DNA from: Limnoperna fortunei
Lineage: Eukaryota; Mollusca; Bivalvia; Mytilida; Modiolidae
Direction: 5' to 3'
Length of the DNA: 64,000 nt
Assembly (NCBI GenBank): GCA_944474755.1
Contig: OX104122.1
Coordinates: 22,035,714 to 22,099,713, forward strand
This document shows, in pieces, positions 23,200 to 35,500 of the stretch (the first letter of the stretch is position 1; the number at the start of each line of letters is the position of its first letter). The position numbers and the translations under genes were made by a program. Under the pieces are notes generated by a model that searched no databases, was not told the origin of the DNA, and was given only the letters and a program-made list of their open reading frames with translations.

Positions 23200-24660
23200 A
23201 AAATGAATACATAAACCTTCTGAAGACCATACTACAGAACAATTTTGAACATTTAAGCGGTCGTTTGAAAGTAGAAAGCGAAGTAAATAATGTTATAAAC
23301 AGTTTGAAATTAAGAAAAGCTTCTGTGTATGATAAGCAGTGAAATGAGCATTGCGTTACGGAGGTGTATGAGTTGTACGATGTATAGCATCATTGTTTAA
23401 TTGTTTAGTTCGAGAAGGACACATTCCTGCACAATGGAAACTTGGTTTATTTGTTACGATTTTTAAAAGTGGCAATAAAGGTAAAAAGTCTCCAGACAGC
23501 TACAGACATCTTAGCCTACTGTCCTGCACTTATATAGTGTCTGAAAACATTATTCAGTCTCGTCTATTTGATAATGTTTTTGTTGACAAAATTTATATAA
23601 ATTCCCATCAAGAAGGATTTCAAACATTTTTGGTTGTTTAACTGCTTCCTTTAATCTCAGAGAAACAGTAATTTAGTGTCACAAAGTAATGTATATGTAG
23701 CTTTGTTAGACAGTTAAACAACATTTGATACTGGAGCTCTGCTTTGATGTGCAAACTGTTTCATTTAAGCGTAATAGGTAAAATTTGGCTTAAAATCAAT
23801 GATTTTATGCTGTTTTTTCGGCTTTATTATATTATGTATTTATCAATGACTTGTTAATAGAACTTGAACAGTCCTTTAGTAATACCGGTATTTATAGTGT
23901 TACAAGCTCCTGTCCAACTGTTGCTAACGACATTTTATGCATAAGCACTAATCCGAACAGATTTCAACGTATGCTTGATGTATGTTCTAAATATGCATCC
24001 AAACGGCGTTATTGTTTTAATGCAAATAAATCTGGAATTGTCCATTTATCGTCGAATAGTCGCTCCAACACTCTCGGTTACTCTTGGAGTATTGATGGGA
24101 AACGCATATCCATGTGGGACAATACATGGCATAGCACCTCGGCATAATAATAGATTCTAAGCTTAGTCTTAAAATCACTATCTAAAGTGCATGTAGAAAA
24201 GTTTGAAATACCTTTTGTGCCACTGATGCAATTGTATAAGGAAGTCAGCTGCACTTCCCTCTGTCTTATACGGATCTGATTTCTGGGCCAACGTGAACAA
24301 AATTCTTTGGACATCTCTAACTTTACCAATTTCAACACTTTATCGTTAAACGAATACTTGACACAAAATCATTAACGATATCCGATATGTTTCAAAGTTT
24401 ACTAGGACTTCAACCAATAGTTGCATATGTTGACAAAAAAAACTGACATTCTCATATAGACAATTTTCAGCTTGAATTTTTTAACAAACTTTACGGAAAA
24501 GACGATGAACAATGTTATCGAATTCTCCTTGGTGAAAATATCGACGACAATGATCATCTTGTCGATTATGACAGTTTCTTTTTACTGTCATATACATATT
24601 GTTCAATTCTTAGCGCACTTTAACATAACAGGTTGAAACGTTTGTCTAAGTCGTCTACTG
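23200..24660 (+). pseudogene. Non-LTR retrotransposon reverse transcriptase, decayed
   Basis: Blocks of a non-LTR reverse transcriptase occur in order: NVINSLKLRKASVYDKQ at about 23290 (family: LKxGKAsGxD), then IPAQWKLGLFVTIFKSGNKG and PDSYRHLSLLSC at about 23425-23525 (family: P..W....i.PifKkG, YRPIsLls). At 23905-23960 CPTVANDILCIST sits at the catalytic box, where the family expects xADDxxL, so one catalytic Asp is changed to Asn. DVCSKYASKRRYCFNANKS follows. A C-terminal remnant is seen at 24250-24600. Stops and frameshifts break it throughout. Two pieces form open frames (23393-23641, 23851-24147). Confidence 0.8.
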
Positions 24661-24664
24661 ATGC

Positions 24665-26975
24665 ATGAATTGTTGTCAAGCAAGAGCAGGAATCGCTTTA
24701 CGTAAATACTCACTTTATTGTTTAGTTACTCATATAATCTGTACATTGCATTTCATATAGTCTCATCTAGATTAGGAAATGAAAAAATAAATTAATTAAT
24801 GAACATCCTCAAATTGGAGGCCCTTACACAGATACATGGCATAGCTAATACAGTCATACTCAGCCGCTTTTGAAAGTATTTAAATCTTTGTAGAATACGA
24901 CATGAATAATTCGAATCCTTTAAATTATGTGTTACTGTACTGTAAAAAAATCGAACAGGAGAAAATGTAAGAAAATGAACTTAAAATTGCTACAACAATA
25001 TGCTACACAACAAGCTGGAATTTTAAAAAAATCTTAAAATGTATACCAAACCTTATAATGACATAAGACTGTATAAACAACAGCACAACCTGGTCATAGC
25101 TTTTTAAATCCAGAAATGTAAATCAAACTTAATACCACGCAACACAACTAACTATGTAATATGTGGATTTTGGCCAGAATGTTTTATACGATCATAATAA
25201 GTTACACGCAGTCAATAATAGTACGAGCAGTTTAACTAATCAATGTTTTGAACTCAAATATTGTAAAGCTACAGAGGGCTACCAAATAAACAAATTGTTG
25301 TATTCGGTTTATCTTGACAAGTAATGAATCAGAGTATTTGTAAACATGCAATCCATTACATTAGGTCAAATATTCATTGTTTAATCTGTTCTTCATAATG
25401 ACACAATACTTTCCGACATATGATGTGACAAAAAACACCTAAAACTTTTCAAAGCCACGTAGATGCGTTTGCAAGATATGAAGACGATTTTATAATGCCA
25501 TTCAATTACGCCAGATTATTTGAAAGAGACACAAGACACCATCAAGAATTGCTTATTAAAATGTTTGTACAGCAGGCAAATTAACCTGTTATTGAAACGC
25601 ATAAGTAACGTGTTTAGCAGTGTATACATCGGTATCTTAAACAATAAAATAAAACTAATCATTCTTTCCTAGATTTCAGTGAGAAAGTAATTTTAAAATT
25701 GTCTATGTTTTCCTGACGTTACTCTTGCCGACAGGAAATGTTGTGCTTAACCCGAAAATATATGGTGGCGAGCTACAATTTTGATGAAGACGCGACTTTT
25801 CTGACAGTCAATTTATGTACTGAACCCTAACCTTGACTTTTGCTAAAAACAGTTTTCAACCAGAAGTGTCTTATTACAGAAATCATTGCATGTCACGTTG
25901 ACAGCTGTGTTTTAAAAACATGTAGAAAAAATATCGACACAACGAGTTTGTTTTCACCTTTCACCTAAAATGCGTTATGGGCACGTTTATTGCACTGTTA
26001 ATACTTTAGATTTTTCTCAAGTAATGAGACCTTTTGGATTACCAGACTACATCATTCATGATGAAAATCATATCACTAATACTTAGAAACTTTAACACTT
26101 TGATACGCGTTAGAGAATGATGGTCCTTTGGGCAATTTAAACTTGTTGAAAATAAATTCATTTAATTATTCATCATTAAGGCGAATTCAATATAACTTAA
26201 TACATTGCATATTAATCTTTTAAATGTTGGAGATTTATTTTAGAACAATTCGCTTTAAGCCATAATTGTTTGTTATAATCGAGTTCTACTGCAAATATCA
26301 CACCATATTTCTATATCACTGTCAAAGAGGAAGATAAAAGTTATATATTTCATGTCAAAACGACAGGAACTCGGTAATAAATAATTTACCTATGCATTAT
26401 ATTTAAGTTCATGGGCAAACAACAATAGATAAACCTTTTTCAACAAGAGTACTTGAGCTTCAATCAAAATGAATTGGGAAATACCTTACAAATGCAAAGG
26501 TGCACGCTTTTATCACAGCATACTTTAAACCCCGTTGTGGTTGAAAGATAGCAGTGGCCAGATTTTGAAAATTTTTTCGTAACATTATTCACTTGTGTAT
26601 TGCATTGATATAAGATCATTTTTACAACATGAGAAAAATAACACCTGATCAAGCCAAACTTATACAACAACACTAGAATTACTTGAGGTGGTAGCTTAAT
26701 TCAGATTTAAAGGTAGGTAATATGATATAATTATTGATTTGATTTAAACATATTTTATTCGTGAAAGACATGAATTGGATTGGATAGCCTATTTATATAT
26801 CCTCTCCATGGTATTATCAAACAATGGCACAGTCAAGTCACGATTGAAAGAAAGACAACTCAAAATCTATAATTGTAAGTCAAAAATCTGAGTTATTGTA
26901 ATGTTTCTTTGTAATTAATAATTTTAAATTAGTGATGATTTACATGTATAGCTCATTATCAAATGTACATAGATT
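24665..26975. other. Noncoding A+T-rich stretch
   Basis: No SINE, transposon or coding block that I can recognise. One 69-codon minus frame (26464-26673) shows no motif. Confidence 0.45.
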
Positions 26976-26986
26976 TCAAGCAAAGA

Positions 26987-27231
26987 GAGGCCTCGGTGGC
27001 CGAGTGGTTAAGGTAGTTCGTCTACTATTGATCACGTGGTCTGTCAACAATGAGATTGTGGGTTCGAGTCTCGCTGCGGACAGGGGTGTACTCGACTACA
27101 ATTGATAAGGATTGCCAGTTTTTCTGCCGCAGGTCCAGAGTTTTCTCCAGGTACTCCGGCTTCCTCCCCCACTAAAAACTGGACGCCATGAAATAGCTGA
27201 AAAATTGCTGAACATCAAACAAACAAACAAA
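26987..27231 (+). repeat. tRNA-derived SINE with target-site duplication
   Basis: Complete tRNA-like head: 'cctcggtggccgagtggtta' contains box A, and 'gtgggttcgagtctcgc' contains box B. Body and (caaa)n tail are present. An 11-bp direct repeat TCAAGCAAAGA lies at 26976-26986 and 27232-27242. Most of it is included in the 3.4-kb duplicated segment. Confidence 0.92.
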
Positions 27232-30200
27232 TCAAGCAAAGATATAGAATGTGAGATTTGTGGGTTTTCTAGTATATGAAAAATTGGAATAAAATATAGA
27301 CGATGGATAACTAATAATAAATAAATAAATAGAACAAAAATATATACAAACAATAGATAATCAACAAATAATATGTTATACGTCATATTATTATTAGTGT
27401 TCTCGATTGAGATAAATACATTAATAATTAATATTAATTTATATTCCGTACCACTATTAATTAATTAAATCTCTTACTGTGAAATTTACTTTGAAATCAT
27501 GCACAGACAAGACCAAAGTTTTATTTTGTTCATTATTACAAATTGGACTGTTATATAAAATATTTTGAATGTTGAGGTCAATATTTAAAGTTGCAAATGT
27601 TTTCAGAAGATTTTGTCTCTAAATATTATAAAAGGGGCCATGCATGAAAAAGGGATGGAATCTTCATTAGGATGGTAACAACGAAGACAAGCAGAACTAT
27701 CAACAAATGATGAACTTATAGTGTTGTGTGTTCTGTTTAAAGTACTAATTTATTAAAAATAATCGAAATCCTAAAGGATAGTATAATGACATCATGATTA
27801 ATTCTTACTAGTGATCTTAGGATAATACAAGCATTACATGATTCTATTACTGTCTTTAAGTCTTTATTGTACTGTGCATAAAATGCACATTGATTTAAAT
27901 ACTGCTATTTGACATCTGTTAGCGAATGCATTACCACGTTATTTTAAATTCAGGTTCAAAAAAAGCAAGGAAACTGAATGAGTCTCGACCTACCTCTACC
28001 AAGTTTCGACTGGTCTCACATATGTCTGTAACAAAATCAAAAAGACTGATTGATTCTCGACTAGTTTTGTTATTGTCAATCGGTCTTATCCAGTCTGTTA
28101 CAAAAAGTTGGTACAGGTTTTTCGACAATAAAATCCCCTTGACTTAATTAAATTGAGGACTAGTTAAAAGATTAAAAAATATAAGATTCAGTATTTTATT
28201 TACTCTTACCAAATATCACTAAATGTAATCAAAGGCAATGCAGGTTTAAGACCACTAATGTTTAACATCTTTTTTTAATAACAATGTTCGCATTATATCA
28301 AAACGATCAAAATTATACAAACTTGAATTGCATAGACTGGAACCCCATATTGTCTAAAAATCTACTTTAACTTTAAATTTTAGTTCAGAAACAGTCTATG
28401 TACATAAATCGACTCTCAACATGTGTATGTTCAATTATAACCAGCAAAACGTTATCCTCGAGATTCCATTACATGAAAACATTCAGATATCACATAAACT
28501 TAATCATGAGAATGGACTTGGTGACTAAGAAATGAATTAGTACTTATTTTGTTTTTATTTGTAAGTTGAATTTGTCAATGTCATCTTGGCAGGGAGAGCC
28601 AAACACAAATTCATACATAGAAAGGCTATAAGTACAGAATGTTATTACAAATTTAACAGTTTGTTAGTTTATTTCATTCAGTCCACCTCTCTACCTATTT
28701 TCCAAGGAGAGATTCAAACTGTTGGAATACGAATTTCAATAAGTAAAGGTTTTTCTATATTAAAATATCCATGAATTGTTAACATTGAGGGCTAGTTAAA
28801 AGATTTACAGATTTTAAATTCAGTATTTTATTAAATCTTAACAAATATCACTTCAGCAGAAACTCAGCCTCATAAGACTACAAAATAGGTTGGCGATGAG
28901 AGGAGCACTATTAGTATCTATTGGAGTATCAACAGTCTGTTGAAAAACCTGTCCTCCAAACATGACCATTATGTTGTCAATAAAAAAAAAATCTAACATA
29001 AGGCAGATTTAGTCTTTAGTACATTTAGTATTTGATTTGGATTCATTTATGACGAAGTAAGTTCTTTTATGGCTAATTACCAGGGTTTTTATCGTCTCTT
29101 TCCGTTTTTCTTGAAGCATCACAGTTTACTAAGATCTTTAAGTCTGGTTTTAGATGCAAATGTGGGATGGCCGTGAATATTGTCGAAAAATAAAATGTTT
29201 TAATGCTGATATATTGGAAAGAGATCCAGACCTCAAGATGTCTATTAGGTCGTGTGAATGTTTTCATATCCATATTTTATATATGCCACTCCTAGATAAG
29301 AAAGTGTCACTGTATTTTTTAAGTCCCATTTTTAATGCTGTTAAAATAGTGGTCAGGAGTTGGATTGTGTCTTGGTTGTTAACTTGGACGATCCTACTAT
29401 GAAACGCTATTTGCATTGGTTTTTGTGAAATTTTGGCATCCAATACAAGAAGGTATTATCACAATCTTCGACTTTGATTTTGAGACCAATTCGCTGACAC
29501 AACAACATATTTGTCATGAATATCTGACAAAGTTTAAGAGCATTAAGATTTCTGAAGACTGATGATGGTTAAGTACTTATGGACCTTCTTAAAAAACTTA
29601 TTTGTATTTGAATCAATGACCTCAAGGCCTGTACCCACTCGGACAAGTTATCAACGTCCTGGTCTTCTTGCTTTACCCTGCTTTTCCTTGCATAGTCCTT
29701 TTTTGAATCCATCAATAATTTAAGTTATAATTTCCAATTGATGGATTTAGGTTACGGTATTTTGGTCCTTTAGACACGAATTGAGAGTCTTTCATGGATC
29801 CATTTATAAGGTGACCTGAAGTATTATTTATGAATAGGGAATTGTGGCAAGACCGGTCAGGGTGTTTGGCTTTTAAGTCATTGATAAAAAGATCCTGCAA
29901 TACACGTTTAAAATTGAAGATCATGGGTGCAATGGAGGTAGTATAGGTGTAAGATATAATAGGTATGGATATGTTTTTGCAGTATGGTAGAATTTTGGAA
30001 GTAACGGTCTTGTAATGCAATATATTACCGATATTGATATCATCTATTCCTTTGTTGGCAAAAAGTAAAGAAAGAAAGGAACGAGGTTCTTCATCTTTGT
30101 GTGTGTTGACTGGTTTAAACAATATGTGTTTTCACAATGTCTAAATTAATAGCTACTAATCTCAACAGAGTGGACGAAGGGTCTATAACAGATGACTGGA

Positions 30201-30462
30201 GATATTGTTTTGAGGGGAATAGTGTACAATTTAGTGCGAATATGATGATGTCCTAGTGGTTTTCAAATAAACGATAGTAGGCCATTTATACTTCATGTAG
30301 AAGAGGCGATGTATAGTGACGATGACCATGACTACCTTGCCGCTTGTGATTGTAATTGAAAAGGCCTATTACATTCACAATGCTGCAACCAGAATTTAAA
30401 GGTTACCTATGCTATCGGTTTTGTCATTGAACCCATATTGTACTGCAATGCCTAATTTTCTG
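27018..30462. repeat. 3.4-kb segmental duplication, copy 1
   Basis: Nearly identical in the same orientation to 35290-38728, offset about 8.27 kb. Reading both copies side by side I noted roughly two dozen single-base or 1-bp length differences. Contents: most of a SINE, A+T-rich DNA, and a dead Penelope-like element on the minus strand. Similarity ends where copy 1 reads 'aattttctgatccag' and copy 2 'aattttctattag'. Confidence 0.92.
28780..30122 (-). pseudogene. Penelope-like element (dead), copy in duplication 1
   Basis: The minus-strand frame 30122-29712 (136 aa) carries an N-terminal block of this family: IISYTYTTSIAPMIFNFKRV, then LQDLFINDLKAKHPDRSC, NNTSGHLINGSMKDSQFVSK and GPKYRNLNPS. 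A +1 frameshift at the end gives the early stop; the next frame continues KLLMDSKKDYARK and DNLSEWVQALRSLIQIQI. Further blocks follow in shifted frames: LYWMPKFHKNQ, FYFSTIFTAIPHLHLKPDLK (family FDFSTLYTTIPH; the catalytic Asp is replaced by Tyr), and GGQVFQQTVDTPIDTNSAPL (family GGRVFQQTxGIPMGTNCAPL). The YIDD region is not recognisable. The element is inactive. Assignment to the Penelope-like class rests on motif recognition. Confidence 0.8.
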
Positions 30463-31447
30463 ATCCAGTATTCTTCTACAAAATAGTCATAATTATACTT
30501 TTTAAAAGATAATTCTAGGTAACAATAAATAAATAAATCTCATTTTTAAACAAAACCTTTATGATTTTTTATGAATAACATTCTTGGCGGCAGATCCAAG
30601 TTTGGGATCAGTTATATAACGGACTTAATTGAAAAATATTGATCAATATAACAAATTACACTAAACAACAATCTTACAGAAGACTACTATTATTAATGCA
30701 TTCTTTTCAGTTTACCGAAAAAACATCATAGGAAATATAAATATAAATGATTTTAATGCATTGTAATAACTTGTAAAAACAATACCACGTTCAAGTCATT
30801 TGTTAAACATATATTAGAAATAATTCTTGGAAACTAATATTGAACAGATATATCATGACTGCGGGGATATTTGTTAAACAACAGTCGAGGAACATACCAT
30901 TGATTGCCGAAATAACAATTACTAGCAGTAATAAGTTTTTACTGTTAATATTAAAGGGTAGTTTTGAGCAATACAAATACAAAAAGCACTATCCAATATA
31001 GTTTGTAATATAAAGAGAAACTTCGTAAAAAATTATAATTTGATATGGCTTTTTAAATAAAACGAAACATATTTTACTGTTAACGTTTTACTTTATCTTC
31101 CACTCTGACGCATCGACAATGGAATTATTGTGGAAAAGTTCATTTCTAAGAAATGCATTTAAAATATCTCTGTTCAATAAATTAAAGTCACTTTGATACC
31201 TTTATGAACATCTTTTATGCACATGTTTGAATTCGATAGTCTTTCGTTTTTAATAAAACAAATTTAGAAAAATATCAGCAGACGTTATTCTTAGTAATAA
31301 ACTATGCAGCTCTGTAAACCAAATATAATTTTATTATATAGGTATCATTACCAGGTATGAAATTCGTTTTCTGTATTTACTATCATGCAGACATTTTTAA
31401 ATCAATGTTTCTACCTCAATATTTTAAATTGTTATTTTTTCTTATTG
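30463..31447. other. Noncoding A+T-rich stretch
   Basis: Lies between the end of duplication copy 1 and the left end of the foldback transposon. Nothing recognisable. Confidence 0.5.
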
Positions 31448-32351
31448 CAGTACTTGCACCCGTAAACGCAACACTTTGACTGATTGATAACTGATTGCTG
31501 ACGGATTTTGGAACGCTGACTGATTGATGATGACGACATCCGTCCAAAAATTATGAATCCATCATTACCTAGGTAACCGTCAGCGATCAGTGCGATCAGT
31601 CCAATCAGTGCGATCCAGAATCCGTCATTTAATTATATGCATAAATCGGTTAGTTTATTGACGGATTCGTATAAATTAATAATTTAAAGATAAAACGGAT
31701 TCTGCGTCATTTGTATACAATATATGCATTTATTATACCTTTTTTATAATAAAAAAAAACATGCGTTTAATAGAATTGTTAATGTAATGTCTCGTTCTAA
31801 ATGAATAAATAAACATATTTAAAGAAAATTTTTTTCTTTATATTATATAATTAAGCACATTTCTTTAAAGCAGGACATATCTGGGAACCGAGTCCTGTAA
31901 ACCTTCAAAAAACTTCTATTTAAGGCACATCAGTAACGAAGAGGTAAATGTTTTTTTTGTTATCCATTATTGATTCTCTTTTTTTATTCCCGCGACTCGT
32001 GATTTTCTGCGACCTGTTTCATGTATATTTTTTGTCATATATTAAGCCGACCCGACTCCCCCAATTAGTAACAGATTTATTTCACATTTAGGAAAGAACG
32101 TGGCCTCTTTTTGACATCATTATAAGTTACTTAAATGTATGCCTGCGTGTTTTTATTTTGTCTACAACATTTTAAATACAATTATAAAACTGTTGTGCAT
32201 AACAATTGTTCAACTGTTAAACAATCATTGTCAATCAAAACGCATTGTTTACTAAACAAAAGTTGTATTGTAAAATATACAGCAATTCTTGTCGCAAGTT
32301 TTATTGGACAGGCAATAAAATTTGTTTAAAAAAGTAAACATACAATTACGC

Positions 32352-32560
32352 TGGATTGTTCCATTTGTTTCATGGCGTTCATTTTTTATTGGGAGTGGGT
32401 TGGGAGAAAGCCGGAGTACAGGTAAAAAGCCGACAGTCTTTTGTCAATTAAAGTGGAGTCGGGGACACCCCATCTGCAATCGTTCGAAAATCCGCAACCT
32501 GTTGACAGGCATGTGACAACTAGTAGATGACTAACCAATCAGCCACCTAGGCCCCAATAA
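32352..32560 (-). repeat. tRNA-derived SINE inside the foldback transposon
   Basis: Inverted SINE: 'gaaagccggagtacaggtaa', 'gtcaattaaagtggagtcgg', and a decayed head ending 'cagccacctaggcccc'. Its tail flank 'caattacgctggattgtt' matches the flank of the SINE at 46010-46236 (aatccagcgtaattg), so the two are the same insertion inherited by both transposon copies. Confidence 0.8.
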
Positions 32561-32887
32561 CGCCGGGGAGAATTGTCTGCGAATACTGAGGTTAAGCGTA
32601 AAAATGTGTTACAGATAGACACATGTTTCAGTACGAAATAGTAATTTTTTTAACAAAACGTTATAAATTGTTTAGGTCTTAACATTGTCATTACAGTGTC
32701 ATATCGATGAAACAGAACCATTTCAAAACTTGCCTTTAAAAGAGTGTCATTCAATTTAAACAATAACTTATTGTATTGATTGATTGTTTGCTTTTCTTTC
32801 AGCGAGAGTATTTCAGCTCTATTCATGATGAGAATAAGTTAAATATAAAATCAATTAGATTTGTTTGCTTGTTTAAATATTGTTTAA

Positions 32888-33106
32888 TCCACTTTCAGCA
32901 ATTTTTCAGCTATATCATGGCGTCCAGTTTTTATTTGAGAAGGAAACCGGAGTACCGGGATAAAACACCCGTCCTCCAGTAGGAAAACTGGCTCCCTTTC
33001 AATTAAGTCGAGTGCACCCTGCCTGCAGTGAGATTAGAACACGAAACCTCAGTGTTGACAGACCACGTGATCAATAGTTGATGAAATAACATCACCACTC
33101 GGCTCC
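32888..33106 (-). repeat. tRNA-derived SINE
   Basis: Inverted: tail 'cactttcagcaatttttcag', 'atcatggcgtccagttttta', body 'tcaattaagtcgagtgcacc', head 'gacagaccacgtgatcaata' and 'ccactcggctcc'. Nearly full length. Confidence 0.88.
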
Positions 33107-33489
33107 TTCAATCAATTAGAGAAAGATGGACAAAAGGGCAATTTTGAAAAATATGGGGCATGGGTTGGGGAGTAAGATTTACTTTTTTTTCGTACAAGGA
33201 GCGTGACACTCTCTAAACATGTCACTATGGTTCGCGGCAATTTTAATATGACCTGAACTCCCCCCACCCCCCCCCACAAAAAAAACAAAAACAAAATATA
33301 TATATATATATAAATAACGGGAGAACATCCCATGTCCGCCAGCTGAGGACGCGCTGGGCAGCTCTGTTAAACCTATCAACCAATTTCAAGTATAAACAAT
33401 TGCGACGGCTAAAATGCGAAAGCAGAATTGATTTTCGTATCACGCTTACATGTTCTCATTTTTAACTCATAAGCTTCGATATACAAACG

Positions 33490-34155
33490 CTGTTAGTAGT
33501 TTAATCTTTATTTGAGATTTAATTCTGTGTAAATTCATGTGACACAATGAGATAGTGAGTAAAATATATAAATAGATGTTTTCGCTTTTGTCGTAAATCG
33601 TATTCAGTATTATACACCCGAATTCTTAGGAATTGTGGTACAGTAGTTTATTCTTTATTTGTTTGTTTGTTTGAATGGTGTTTTTATTGGGGGATGAATC
33701 CGGAATACCCGGAGAAAACCCCCGACCTGCGGTAGGAAAATCCTTGTCAATTAAGATTGGAGTCGAATACATCCTGCCTGCAGTGAGAATCGAACCCACA
33801 ATCTCTGTGTTGACAGACCACGTGATCAATAGTAGACGAACTACCTTGATCACTCGGCCAACGAGGCCCCTTATTCTTTATTTGAGATTTAATTCTCTGT
33901 AAATTCATGTAACACAATGAGATATATAGTGAATAAAATATATAAATAGATGTTTTCGCTTTTGTCGTGAATCTTATTCAGTATTATAACGCGGAATTTT
34001 TAGGATCTGTGGCACATAAGTTTATTCTTTATTATATTCTGTGTAAATTCATGTGACACTATGGGGTAGTTAATAAAATATATAAATAGATGTTTTCGCT
34101 TTTGTCATAAATCTTATTCAGTATTATACACCGGAATTCATAGGAACTATGGCAA
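33490..34155. repeat. Tandem triplication of ~150 bp, split by a SINE
   Basis: Three copies of a unit containing 'ctgtgtaaattcatgtgaca', 'aaatatataaatagatgttt', 'tcgcttttgtc' and 'ttattcagtattata' occur at about 33495-33660, 33871-34020 and 34022-34150. The first and second are separated by the SINE at 33662-33870. The other transposon copy has one equivalent (about 44930-45000), so the array expanded within this copy. Confidence 0.75.
33662..33870 (-). repeat. tRNA-derived SINE with 14-bp target-site duplication
   Basis: Inverted SINE with (tttg)n tail at the left and head 'cactcggccaacgaggcccc' at the right. TTATTCTTTATTTG is repeated at 33648-33661 and 33871-33884. Open frames on both strands here lie within the SINE. 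Confidence 0.9.
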
Positions 34156-34211
34156 AGAAAAAAACTGATCAAACCACGACAAATGATCTTTTTAAGCGTT
34201 TACAATAAAAA

Positions 34212-34400
34212 AACCACGACCTCGGAGGTTAAGGTAGCAGTAACCTATTATTGATCACCAAGTTGTATGTTTGATCTTTACAGCGAGATGGTGTGCTCGA
34301 CACATCCCTATAAATTTGCAAAGAGCACCAGTTTTCCTGTCGAAACTTTGCTGTTTCGTTGGGTACTCCAGCTCTTCTCAATAAACACTCGACGTCATAT
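34212..34400 (+). repeat. tRNA-derived SINE, highly degenerate
   Basis: Head remnants 'acgacctcggaggttaaggt' and 'ctattattgatcac', body 'gtgtgctcgacaca', tail 'gggtactccagctcttctca' and 'cactcgacgtcat'. An equivalent degenerate copy appears at about 44715-44875 in the other transposon copy. Confidence 0.7.
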
Positions 34401-35289
34401 TATATAAACTAATATAATTTTTTAAAAATAGTGTTAAACAAACTTCAAACATACGTCATATAATGCTAACGCGAAAAGGCGAAGTGGAAAAATGTTACGA
34501 TTTCGCATTCACGTTTTTCGTGTTTCTCGCTTTTTCCGCTTTAAAACTTTTCGAAGACAAATACGAGATGTACGCCTTGGCATGCGAGGTCAAATATTTT
34601 TTTTAATTTATTGTGTGTGTGGTTTTTTTTCATTTCTTTTTTTAATTATTTTTTAATAAAATGACACTATGTGATGTTTATATGCCGTCAAAGATGCATT
34701 AGTGATAGATTTTTTTCGGAGGCCGGGGGGGGATTTCCATTTATCATTTATAACTTTAGACTAGACGTTTTTCGCTTTCAAAATACGGACGTGCGCCTTG
34801 GCACGCGAGATGCTTTTTTAAAGTCATTGTGTGTGTGCGTTTTTAAATTTACTTTGTTTTAATTATTTTGTTACACTATGTAATGTTTATATTTCGTCAC
34901 AGATGCATTAGTAATATATTGGGGGAATTTCCATTTTTTTATTCATAACTTTAGACCAGTTTTAGCCTTAATATTAGATAAAATGATCCATCAATGAGGA
35001 CATAACAGTTGACATTTTTATACTTCTAATATTTGCGAGTGAAACGAATTTTCACATTTCGAAATATTAATTTTACTAACCGGAAGTTGAATGGACGGAT
35101 TGGAGCGATCAGTCCAAATCAATCCGTCAGATCAGTCAAATCGTTCCAAATCCGTCAATTGACGGATGGACGGATTGGGAACGATTTGACTGATCTGACT
35201 GATTGATAACTGATTGGTGACGGATTTTGGAACGCTGACGGATCGCTGACGGATTGATAAAAGTGTTGCGTCTTCAATCTCAAGTACTG

Positions 35290-35500
35290 GTCTACTATTG
35301 ATCACGTGGTCTGTCAACAGTGAGATTGTGGGTTCGAGTCTCGCTGCGGACAGGGGTGTACTCGACTACAATTGATAAGGATTGCCAGTTTTTCTGCCGC
35401 AGGTCCAGAGTTTTCTCCAGGTACTCCGGCTTCCTCCCCCACTAAAAACTGGACGCCATGAAATAGCTGAAAAATTGCTGAACATCAAACAAACAAACAA
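35290..35500 (+). repeat. tRNA-derived SINE, head cut at the transposon edge
   Basis: Same SINE as 26987-27231 but lacking the first part of the tRNA-like head, which is replaced by the transposon terminus. Body, (caaa)n tail and right-hand target-site repeat are retained. Confidence 0.85.

Larger units (their letters stand above)
31448..35289 (-). mobile_element. Foldback Tc1/mariner-like transposon, copy with SINE insertions
   Basis: The ends are CAGTACTTG (31448) and CAAGTACTG (35289), each followed inward by 'aaacgcaacacttt' or its inverse and a dense set of gacggat/atccgtc repeats (31480-31640, 35095-35265). Interior blocks match the copy at 44077-47104 in inverse orientation: the 33110-33240 blocks invert to 45530-45680, 33320-33470 to 45420-45480, and 34430-34560 to 44560-44690. 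It is longer than the other copy because of SINEs and an internal triplication. There is no transposase frame, so it is non-autonomous. The flanking bases are not TA on either side, unlike the other copy. Confidence 0.75.

Noticed and set aside
26987..27075. tRNA gene (Ser/Leu-like) at SINE heads
   Set aside because: Box A and box B are present, but the acceptor stem does not pair, the spacing is wrong for a tRNA, and the same head recurs about 20 times with a common body and tail. It is a SINE promoter.
27926..28147. 73-codon frame repeated at 36192-36413 on both strands
   Set aside because: Conserved only because the whole 3.4-kb segment is a recent duplication; open on both strands with no motif.
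33675..33902. 75-codon frame, with similar ones at 33626, 39560, 42899 and 62559
   Set aside because: All fall within SINE copies; their similarity to each other is that of the SINE.
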